In this document: positions 41,668 to 48,128 of the stretch, in pieces | Position numbering within the stretch: the first letter of the stretch is position 1 | How the letters are laid out: each line of letters starts with the position of its first letter | The notes under the pieces: model-generated | Seen by the model: the letters and a program-made list of their open reading frames with translations, nothing else | What the model was told of the DNA's origin: nothing | Databases searched by the model: none | Assembly (NCBI GenBank): GCA_964405775.1 | Contig: CAYOPG010000007.1 | Span: forward strand, 1-48,128 | Length of the DNA stretch: 48,128 nt | Direction: 5' to 3' | Source: JAAZFF01 sp964405775 | GTDB lineage: Bacteria > Verrucomicrobiota > Kiritimatiellia > RFP12 > UBA3636 | Position numbers and translations under genes: made by a program

Positions 41668-44217
41668 ATGAATGATTCCAAACGCCAGGCTCTACCGGCA
41701 ATACGCAAAAACAGTCAAGTTGAAGAACTTGCTTTTCTGACACCTGTCGGGCTGCCGCAGGAGGCAGTGAGTCTGATTTGCCAGTTGCTGTCGGCGACGG
41801 ATGACGAGTCACTTGTGGCTCTCGCGCGGAGAATGTCGCAAGGCAGCAGCTTTTCGTTGGCCGCAGATGTTGAGGAACCAGACATTGCGTTTTTCAAGTC
41901 ACTTCCGTCTTTTCCTTTTTTCCATCAGAAAAGGGAACTGCCCAACCCGTTAGAATGCGCACAACTGGATCCTCTTAGTGTAGGGGAATGGTTCCGACCA
42001 GGTGGCGAGTTCCACCGCGCGATGCCCGAGTATGAGTACCGAGCTCAACAGTACGATATGTCTTCAGCCGTGGCCGAGGCATTCAGCTCCCAGCGTCATT
42101 TGGTCGTAGAGGCAGGAACCGGTACAGGCAAGACGATGGCGTATCTCGTGCCTGCCGTCCTGTGGTCGCTGGCCAACAAGGTGCCTGTCGTGATTAGCAC
42201 GAATACGAAAAATCTTCAGGAGCAGATTTATCACAAGGATCTGCCGGTGATTGCTCGCATAATACGGACTCCTTTCAAATCCGCAATAATAAAAGGCAGA
42301 TCCAATTATGTGTGCCTGCAACGCCTGTCGTATTTGCTGGAACACCGAGAGGTTGAAGTTGAGCGTGAACAGCTCCTTCCGCTTGCGCAAGTCTGCGCAT
42401 GGCTTTTCAGTACGGAAACCGGCGATCTGGGAGAACTTCCCAACGGAAACGGACTTGCCGAGAAGCTGGCGTCTTCCGCCGAGGAATGCCGTGGCCGCAA
42501 GTGCCCACACTATAAACGCTGCTTTATGCAATGGGCGCGCAACCGCTCGCTCAACGCAGATGTCGTTATTACAAATCATTCGGTGTATTTCTCCGAACCA
42601 GACGACAGCGTGCTGGCACTACCCAAGAACGCACAGGTTATATTCGATGAAGCGCACAACCTAGAGGAGGCGGCTACCCGGAAATTTCTACGCGAGGTAA
42701 CGCCTTATACGTTCCGCAATCTGCTGCGCAAATTGCGACAGACATCGCGGACAAAGGAAAGCGGGTTTGTGTTCAAGCTGAAAAAAGCTCTTCTTGAAAA
42801 CAATTTTCTCGTTAACGCCGAAGCCCGCGACACGATGTTCGATATACTGAACGATGTGTCGAAACATGTCGAGGCTGTCCGCGTATCGGCGAACGATTTC
42901 CTCTCAGCCGTAGCAAATATCCCCCGTCCAGGCGAGAACGCCATGCGGATGAGGCGAGAGTTTACGCAGTCGCGCGTTTGGCTTGGTCTGAATCCGAAGT
43001 TGAACGCTATCTTGGACGACCTGGAAGCACTTGCAGTGGATATGGAGAAGGTGAGCGATGTGTTCACGCCACCTGTGGACGGTTGCGGACATAATCAGGG
43101 CTCGGCACAAAAGCCAATCGGCACAGAACTCGCAAACCTAACTGAACTGTGCCGCGATGATCCCTCGCTTCCCGACGTAGTGGCGGAATTGGCACGAGAG
43201 GCGGCCTTGCTCGTAGAGGCTATACACGCGCTCCAGTCGGACATGGATTTTCTGACTTCGGTTGAGGATGGAAACTGGGTTTATTGGCTTAGTTCAGAGC
43301 GTGACCGGATTTCGCAGCGCATGGTTGGAGGTATACACGCCGCACCGATAGAGATTTCCCAGTATCTAGCCGATTCGCTGTTCAAGAAAAAGGAGAGCGT
43401 CGTATTGTGCTCGGCGACGATGAACGTAAGCGGGTCGTCCAAATTCATATCACACCGCATTGGACTAGACCTTGTGGAACCAGAACGCGTAATGTCACTT
43501 TCCGTCGGATCGCCGTTCGAATTCAAACGACAATGCCTGGCGGCGGTTACACAATTTCTGCCCGATGTCGCAGGATCAGGAGAGGAGGCCGAAGACGCTT
43601 ACACCGCTGCTTTTGCTCATTTCTCCGCGAGGCTTGCATGCGTTACAAAGGGGCGTATGCTTGTGTTGTTCACTAGCTATAGAATGATGAAGGAATGCGC
43701 GAGGATTATGACGCCGGTCCTTAAGAAAGCCAAAGTTCGCTTGCTCATGCAGGGGGCAGGCGAGTCGCGCGAGCGTATTACAGCGATGTTTCGCGAGGAT
43801 CGGCCGTCGGTTCTGTTTGGCACAGACTCGTTTTGGGAAGGCGTTGATTTGATAGGCGAGGCGCTCAGTTGTCTGGTCATCGCGAGGTTGCCGTTTGATG
43901 CCGTAAACGACCCAATCGTCAGCGCGCGATCTGAACGTGTTGTCGAACAGGGCGGGAGCGCTTTTCACGACTTCGCGATGCCAAATGCGATAATCAAATT
44001 CAGGCAGGGTTTCGGTCGCTTGATACGTCACAATGAAGACCGTGGGGTTGTGGTGGTTGCAGACCAGAGGATAGTGACGAAAAATTATGGAGCTTCATTC
44101 CGCAAAAACTTGCCAGCCGAATTGCTGCGGTACAACGATGAAGAAGGGCTTCTCGATGCTGTAGCGGGTTTTCTGGGGAGCGCAGCGGAAAAATTGGAGA
44201 CAGGCTGGAGGCATTAA
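41668..44217 (+). CDS. DinG/XPD-family ATP-dependent DNA helicase
   Basis: The 849-residue superfamily 2 helicase has Walker A EAGTGTGKT (about 147-155). Four Fe-S cysteines follow: one in SNYVCLQ (about 216) and three in ECRGRKCPHYKRCF (about 273-284). VIFDEAHN (DEAH box) is near 326, and late motifs include VLCSATMN, FGTDSFWEGVDL and RQGFGRLIRHNEDRG. This is the XPD/DinG layout with a 4Fe-4S domain. About 130 N-terminal residues precede the helicase core and are unrecognised. Some DinG proteins carry an exonuclease domain there; here an exonuclease (RNase D) is encoded 4 bases downstream instead. Likely role: unwinding R-loops or damaged DNA. Confidence 0.9.
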   Translation: MNDSKRQALPAIRKNSQVEELAFLTPVGLPQEAVSLICQLLSATDDESLVALARRMSQGSSFSLAADVEEPDIAFFKSLPSFPFFHQKRELPNPLECAQLDPLSVGEWFRPGGEFHRAMPEYEYRAQQYDMSSAVAEAFSSQRHLVVEAGTGTGKTMAYLVPAVLWSLANKVPVVISTNTKNLQEQIYHKDLPVIARIIRTPFKSAIIKGRSNYVCLQRLSYLLEHREVEVEREQLLPLAQVCAWLFSTETGDLGELPNGNGLAEKLASSAEECRGRKCPHYKRCFMQWARNRSLNADVVITNHSVYFSEPDDSVLALPKNAQVIFDEAHNLEEAATRKFLREVTPYTFRNLLRKLRQTSRTKESGFVFKLKKALLENNFLVNAEARDTMFDILNDVSKHVEAVRVSANDFLSAVANIPRPGENAMRMRREFTQSRVWLGLNPKLNAILDDLEALAVDMEKVSDVFTPPVDGCGHNQGSAQKPIGTELANLTELCRDDPSLPDVVAELAREAALLVEAIHALQSDMDFLTSVEDGNWVYWLSSERDRISQRMVGGIHAAPIEISQYLADSLFKKKESVVLCSATMNVSGSSKFISHRIGLDLVEPERVMSLSVGSPFEFKRQCLAAVTQFLPDVAGSGEEAEDAYTAAFAHFSARLACVTKGRMLVLFTSYRMMKECARIMTPVLKKAKVRLLMQGAGESRERITAMFREDRPSVLFGTDSFWEGVDLIGEALSCLVIARLPFDAVNDPIVSARSERVVEQGGSAFHDFAMPNAIIKFRQGFGRLIRHNEDRGVVVVADQRIVTKNYGASFRKNLPAELLRYNDEEGLLDAVAGFLGSAAEKLETGWRH

Positions 44218-44221
44218 AACA

Positions 44222-45334
44222 ATGTATATTGTATTGGACACCGAGTTCGTGTGGCAGCGCACATATTATGCAAATCTAGGGCTGATCCAAGCGGCGCCAT
44301 CGTCGGACTTCCCGGCCGGTCGGTTGCCGTCTAGCACGCCGCATATCCTGCCTTATAGCACGGATGATACAAAGCGTTCTGCGGCAGTGCTGATTGATCC
44401 TCTGCACTGCCCGCCTGACATTATGGCTGATATAGTGGCGGACTCTTCAGTCGTAAAGATTCTCCACGACGCCGTTCAGGATCTGCAACACATATGCAGA
44501 TGGTGCGAGGCGCTGCCTGTTAACGTGTTTGATACGCGCGTGGCGGCCGGTTTCGCAGGGCTGTCTTCAACAATATCACTCAGGCTGCTGCTTTCAGAGT
44601 TGCTTGGTGTTGATTTGCCAAAGACCGAAACACGCACAGATTGGATGAAGCGTCCTCTCTCGCCTGAGCAACTTGAATATGCGGCAGACGACGTAGTCTA
44701 TCTCGGGGGCGTAGCCGAGAAGTTGGTGGAGAGGGCTAAGGAACTGGGCACTTACGCGTGGATGATGGAAGAGATGAGGGCGCTCGACGATCCATCCAAA
44801 TATCAGGAAGACGACATTGCCGACGCGTGGAAGCACATGAAAATACCTGTGCGTGCTTTTTCAGCTCCGCGTCAGCTTATACGGTTGCGTGAATTGGCGG
44901 CATGGCGCGATGGTACGGCGCGTAGCAAGAACCTGCCTCGGAGTTGGGTGGTTGATGACAAAGTTCTGGTGGCAGCGGCTTTGAATCCGCCGGCAAACTC
45001 TAAGGATATCCCGAAAAAAGAGCTTCCGCGTGCTTATGAAGCGGAGTTTTTTGAGGTGCTGCGAAATGCTGAGATTTTGCCCGAGGAGAACGTCCCTCGG
45101 TTGCGCGACACCGCCACTTCGAACAATCGGGAATTGGCAACTAGAATGATGGAGGTTGCCGGAGAGGCTGCAAAAAAGGCACATGTGGACGCCGCCCTGA
45201 TCGGGTCGCGCTCGGATTTCACTTTGTATTGTCAGAATCCTGAAGATCCGAAAATTCGACTCAATAAGGGGTGGCGTCGTGAGGTGCTCGGAGACTCGCT
45301 CTTGAAACTGCTCCCAAATGTGAGACTATTTTAA
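44222..45334 (+). CDS. rnd: ribonuclease D
   Basis: The 370-residue 3'-5' exoribonuclease has the DEDDy active site: Asp6 and Glu8 (VLDTEFVW), HDAVQDLQ near 80, FDTRVAAGF near 103, and YAADDVVYL near 158 with catalytic Tyr and Asp. An HRDC-type domain follows (LIRLRELAAWRDGTARSKNLPRSWVVDD, about 220-250), then a second C-terminal helical domain. It trims tRNA and other small RNA 3' ends. It starts 4 bases after the helicase stop, so the two are co-expressed. Confidence 0.93.
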   Translation: MYIVLDTEFVWQRTYYANLGLIQAAPSSDFPAGRLPSSTPHILPYSTDDTKRSAAVLIDPLHCPPDIMADIVADSSVVKILHDAVQDLQHICRWCEALPVNVFDTRVAAGFAGLSSTISLRLLLSELLGVDLPKTETRTDWMKRPLSPEQLEYAADDVVYLGGVAEKLVERAKELGTYAWMMEEMRALDDPSKYQEDDIADAWKHMKIPVRAFSAPRQLIRLRELAAWRDGTARSKNLPRSWVVDDKVLVAAALNPPANSKDIPKKELPRAYEAEFFEVLRNAEILPEENVPRLRDTATSNNRELATRMMEVAGEAAKKAHVDAALIGSRSDFTLYCQNPEDPKIRLNKGWRREVLGDSLLKLLPNVRLF

Positions 45335-45369
45335 TAACCAGATAACTTGCTGAAGAAAGGGTAATAAAA

Positions 45370-46680
45370 ATGAAGAAAGTAGAATATTCAAAATCAATCG
45401 AAGTTAGATATGAAGCGGATATACTTGTCGCGGGCGGCGGACCCGCTGGTGTCGCTGCGGCTGTGACTGCGGCGCGCCAAGGGAAGAAAGTCCGCTTAAT
45501 CGAAGCGGGTACCTGCCTGGGAGGACTCGGCACTGCGGGGCTCGTACCTGCATTCATGCAATTTGGCGATGGGGAGCACTTTCTCGCCGGTGGGTTTGGC
45601 GAAGAGCTCTTCGAGCGTGCAAAAAAAGAAGGAGGCGTCCGAGATAATGGAACCTCGATAAAAGCCGAGGGGCTCAAGCTGATATATGAGAAAATGATGG
45701 AAGAGGCTGGCGTGGAATTCACATATCACACCAAGCTGATTGACGTCGTCAAATCCGGCGAATGCGTCACGCTCGCGATCTGTGCCGCCAAATCTGGCGT
45801 ATATGCGATCGCAGCCAAGACCTTTATTGACGGCACCGGTGATGGAGATCTGTGCGCATTTGCCGGTGCGGAGACTAGCTTCGGGGGGGCTGACGGAAAG
45901 ACTATGCCAGGGACGCTCTGCTCGCTGTGGAGCAATGTCGATTGGGACGTCGTAAGCGGACCCTATGGCGTACACCCCAACAACAAGAGGATCGAGGAAG
46001 CTTTTGCCGATGGTGTGTTCACTTATGAAGACCGTCATCTCCCAGGCATGTGGCGTGTTGGTAAAAACGTGGGTGGCGGCAATATCGGACATACGTTCGG
46101 TGTTGACGGACGCGACGAGGTTTCGCTTACCGCCGCCTATGTGTGGGGGCGCAAATCCATGCGGGAATACGAGTTGTATTACAAAAAGTATCTCCGCGGA
46201 TTTGAGAACATGGAACTGGTTGCAACAGCACCTCTCATGGGCGTGCGCGAAAGCCGCCGTGTGCATTGCGACTACACTCTGGGGATCAGCGACTTCAGGG
46301 CAGACTCTGTTTTTGAGGATGAAATAGGCCGCTATTCTTATCCGATTGACATACATATCGCCACCCCAGACAAGGCTGGATACGAAAACTTTCTCAAGGA
46401 CATCTCCAAACGCCTCGGGAAAGGTGAAAGCTACGGGATTCCTTATCGCTCGCTACTACCAGCAGGACTGTCCAACGTATGGGTCACCGGACGTTGCATG
46501 GGAGTCGATCGTGAAATGCAGGCGTCAATACGTGTGATGCCTGGTTGCTACATTACCGGTCAAGCCGCCGGCATGGCGGCCGCACTGGCGGCTGGGAAGG
46601 GCGGTGCCTCGCGCAACGTGGATATACAAGCTCTGCAGAAAAAACTCAAGGGCATCGGTGCTTTCCTGCCTAATTGTTGA
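45370..46680 (+). CDS. FAD-dependent oxidoreductase (FAD_oxidored / PF12831 type)
   Basis: The 436-residue flavoprotein has the dinucleotide-binding ADILVAGGGPAGVAAAVTAARQG at 16-38, GTCLGGLGTAGLVPAFM, FIDGTGDGDLCAFAGAE near 155, and a C-terminal IRVMPGCYITGQAAGMAAALA that closes the FAD site. AAAGGG ten bases before the ATG is the ribosome-binding site. Such proteins are common near sugar or polysaccharide genes in this group of bacteria, but no substrate can be named. No lipoprotein or export signal is seen. It converges on queH with 5 bases between stops. Confidence 0.88.
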   Translation: MKKVEYSKSIEVRYEADILVAGGGPAGVAAAVTAARQGKKVRLIEAGTCLGGLGTAGLVPAFMQFGDGEHFLAGGFGEELFERAKKEGGVRDNGTSIKAEGLKLIYEKMMEEAGVEFTYHTKLIDVVKSGECVTLAICAAKSGVYAIAAKTFIDGTGDGDLCAFAGAETSFGGADGKTMPGTLCSLWSNVDWDVVSGPYGVHPNNKRIEEAFADGVFTYEDRHLPGMWRVGKNVGGGNIGHTFGVDGRDEVSLTAAYVWGRKSMREYELYYKKYLRGFENMELVATAPLMGVRESRRVHCDYTLGISDFRADSVFEDEIGRYSYPIDIHIATPDKAGYENFLKDISKRLGKGESYGIPYRSLLPAGLSNVWVTGRCMGVDREMQASIRVMPGCYITGQAAGMAAALAAGKGGASRNVDIQALQKKLKGIGAFLPNC

Positions 46681-46685
46681 TCCGG

Positions 46686-47255
46686 TCAGTGTTTGGTTGT
46701 CTGCTCGCGGCTGCGCTTTGAAAACACGCAGCCGCAGTAGTCCTGCCGGTAGAGGCCGTGTTTCTCTGAAAGACGTACGCTCTCAAGAAAACCGTTTTTT
46801 TTCTTAAAATCGAAACGGGCGAATGCTGTGAGACCGCCGACTGTCTTGGCGGCGGCGTCGCCAGCCTCGAACACCATAGAGCTACGTTTGCGCGGACTCA
46901 CGGAGAGCGACGTTGTGAACTTGCCAAAGCCTTTTTCCGCTGCATATCGCGCTGCACGTCCGAGGTTGAAACGGAAGCACTCTTCACAGCGCTTACCGCC
47001 TTCTGCCTCGTTCTCCAACCCCTTAACAGCTTCAAGCCATGCCGCGTTGTCGGGTGGGTCTTCGACAAACTCCGCGCCTACTTCAGCGGCAAACTTTTTA
47101 GCTGATTCCAGCCTCAACTCATATTCTTCCGTAGGCATAATATTGCTGTTGGAGAAGAACACCGTAGGTTCGCACCCCCCGCGCCGCAACTCCTCAACGC
47201 AGTGAGTGGAGCAGGGGCCGCAACAGGCATGAAGTAGGATCGAGGTTGTTTTCAT
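46686..47255 (-). CDS. queH: epoxyqueuosine reductase QueH
   Basis: The 189-residue protein has the QueH (formerly DUF208) cysteine sets: HACCGPCSTHC at 9-19, GGKRCEECFRFNL near 90, and YRQDYCGCVFS near the C-terminus. These coordinate a 4Fe-4S cluster and an adjacent iron. It reduces epoxyqueuosine in tRNA to queuosine. The frame is open to 47303, but the ATG at 47255 gives the typical MK..ILLHACCGPC start. QueA, which makes its substrate, lies at the opposite end of the window, so the two are not one operon. Confidence 0.92.
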   Translation of the reverse strand: MKTTSILLHACCGPCSTHCVEELRRGGCEPTVFFSNSNIMPTEEYELRLESAKKFAAEVGAEFVEDPPDNAAWLEAVKGLENEAEGGKRCEECFRFNLGRAARYAAEKGFGKFTTSLSVSPRKRSSMVFEAGDAAAKTVGGLTAFARFDFKKKNGFLESVRLSEKHGLYRQDYCGCVFSKRSREQTTKH

Positions 47256-47274
47256 TGAGTTCAAACGAGTCCAA

Positions 47275-47303
47275 ATTAAAACATAGCACATGAATGCGGT
47301 CAA
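47275..47303 (-). promoter_or_regulatory. promoter of queH
   Basis: On the minus strand TTGACC (plus 47298-47303), 17 bases, TTTAAT (plus 47275-47280), placing the start near 47268, only about 13 bases before the ATG at 47255. No preQ1 riboswitch-like element fits in so short a leader. Confidence 0.5.
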
Positions 47304-47331
47304 TTGGTAAATAAAATCATCGCGGAGGATT

Positions 47332-47370
47332 TTTCAGGTGTTTTTTTGGGTTAAACATCAAAAACCTGAA
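47332..47370. other. imperfect inverted repeat in the queH / surface-protein gap
   Basis: TTCAGGTGTTTTT (from about 47333) and AAAAACCTGAA (ending about 47370) can pair with a small bulge. The 298-base gap 47256-47553 also holds CCTTAAAAACAGGAGGTTTTAACC just downstream and a TATAAT at 47425-47430, which may belong to a promoter for the surface-protein gene, although no convincing -35 was found. Confidence 0.3.
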
Positions 47371-47553
47371 TAAATGGGATAAAATACCTTAAAAACAGGA
47401 GGTTTTAACCATTGGTATCAACTATAATGTGGAGCGTGAGTAGGGGAGTGCACCCGTTACTTCAGTTTCCGGGTGGCTTCTAATATCGCGAGATCTATAG
47501 CTCAACTTGCGCAGAAAAACAAATTAGATAAATCGACAAAAGGAGCACATGAA

Positions 47554-48128
47554 ATGAAAAAAAACGCCGCACTTGCATGTTGGTACGTTTGTGTCACTAA
47601 TTCTTTTTGCATTTACCGTTTCGGCATCAGATGTTTACGTGTCTTCGACAGGCACAGCCACGGCTCCGTATGATTCGTGGTCAACAGCTTTCACCTCCGT
47701 GCAGGTTGCCTTCGATTACGCGCAGACCAACGCCGTGGTGTCCAACATTTATCTAAAGGGCGAGACTTTCGCCGCCGCGGCTGACGGCACCAAGGTCTAC
47801 TTCCTCGCAAGTCGATCAGACCTCGCCGTCCGCGGTGGCTACGAAGGCGTATGAACGCCCGGCGAGCGCGATCCGGTTCAGCGGCCAACGGTGCTTGCGC
47901 GTAGCGGTACAACTCCGCAAGGCAGAGTGCTGAGTCTCTCAGATCTGGACAATGTGACGTTCGAGCACGTAGTCATACGTTCCGGTAGTTATGGTTTGGG
48001 CGGCGGTGTCACATTGGTACGTCCTCCGGGGTTCTGTTTGACAGTTGCACGATCAGCAACAATATAAGCTATTTCACTAGCATCCCATAGGCTTGATTTT
48101 AATTCAGCCACCTAGCTGGAACCCACGG
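47554..48128 (+). pseudogene. broken 5' part of a beta-helix-type surface protein, runs off the window
   Basis: AGGAG eight bases before an ATG at 47554 marks the start, but the frame breaks in a run of eight A (47557-47564). With one A fewer it would read MKKTPHLHVGTFVSLILFAF, a signal peptide ending VSA, then DVYVSSTGTATAPYDSWSTA. This is the usual opening of secreted right-handed beta-helix or choice-of-anchor proteins. The frame has a TGA at 47852-47854 and continues as TPGERDPVQRPTVLARSGTT and FEHVVIRSGSYGLGGG. It then shifts by two near 48005-48020 to SGVLFDSCTISNN, with a TAG at 48088. At least three lesions imply decay or poor sequence near a contig end. Confidence 0.6.

Noticed and set aside
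45496..46356. Open frame of 286 codons on the minus strand
   Set aside because: Antisense to the FAD oxidoreductase, which has a full FAD-binding pattern.
47473..47673. 66-codon frame starting at a GTG at 47473
   Set aside because: The good ribosome-binding site is at 47540-47544 before the ATG at 47554. The part before it has no protein-like features and the part after it is the wrong frame of the signal peptide.
47549..47857. TGA read as Trp in the surface-protein gene (two in-frame TGA give a longer frame)
   Set aside because: TGA ends many intact genes in the window, such as oadB, the outer-membrane protein at 1961-2641 and the sigma factor gene. A code change is therefore excluded and a frameshift in the A8 run is simpler.
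1..48128. CRISPR arrays, insertion sequences, prophage or integrase genes
   Set aside because: No regularly spaced direct repeats, transposase motifs or phage structural genes were seen in any frame.

Overview
The window is dense bacterial chromosome from a Gram-negative organism. It encodes two signal-peptide beta-barrel outer-membrane proteins, several lipoproteins, L,D-transpeptidase, HU and a full housekeeping set. The mix includes ThyX in place of ThyA, QueH, a non-canonical MurC-like ligase, a tandem NDK protein, an OadB-type sodium pump subunit, an animal-type UDP-glucose dehydrogenase and a secreted GHL10-like protein. This would fit a PVC-superphylum bacterium (Kiritimatiellota, Lentisphaerota or Verrucomicrobiota); that placement is inference from gene content only. 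No rRNA, CRISPR array, prophage, integrase or transposase was recognised.

Layout. 1-83 is the 3' end of queA. 94-5827 (- strand) is a seven-gene operon read from an rpsU promoter: rpsU, sugar-phosphate isomerase, gmd, rmd-like, outer-membrane protein, 5-formyl-THF cyclo-ligase and MurC-like ligase. 6047-7285 holds two divergent C-terminal gene remnants that meet at about 6250, a probable inversion scar. 7448-12527 has ugd, tRNA-Arg(UCU), valS and a second outer-membrane protein. 12652-15214 (+) is an LRR lipoprotein, a TadE-like prepilin, an unknown membrane-anchored protein and a DUF523 protein. 15265-20309 (-) is a sugar ABC transporter operon (ATPase, permease, binding lipoprotein) that continues into an SGNH hydrolase and a DUF3089 alpha/beta hydrolase. 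Its promoter lies back to back with tRNA-Val(UAC).

20464-25402 (-) carries pyrH, frr, a proline-rich tail-anchored protein, thyX, an L,D-transpeptidase and a YgjP-type metallohydrolase. 25558-36649 (+) carries an RluA-family protein with an altered motif, a GHL10-like protein, a radical SAM protein, yebC, a tandem NDK protein and an aminotransferase. It continues with two tiny membrane subunits plus OadB, then ribBA and a purine nucleoside phosphorylase. 36710-38101 (-) is miaB. 38270-41009 (+) is an operon of a secreted gluzincin-like protein, an ECF sigma factor and a zinc-finger anti-sigma factor. HU (-), DinG-like helicase plus RNase D (+), an FAD oxidoreductase (+) and queH (-) follow. 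The last 575 bases hold the broken start of a beta-helix-type surface protein that runs off the end.

Functional themes are GDP-6-deoxyhexose and UDP-glucuronate supply for surface glycans, sugar-ester uptake, Na+ bioenergetics, tRNA modification (QueA, QueH, MiaB, a pseudouridine synthase) and an ECF-controlled envelope function. The most interesting leads are the paired micro-subunits before OadB with a possible leaderless 12-codon ORF, three promoters that place transcription starts on the start codon, the tandem NDK with one dead domain, the ECF-metalloprotease operon, and the divergent gene remnants at 6250.
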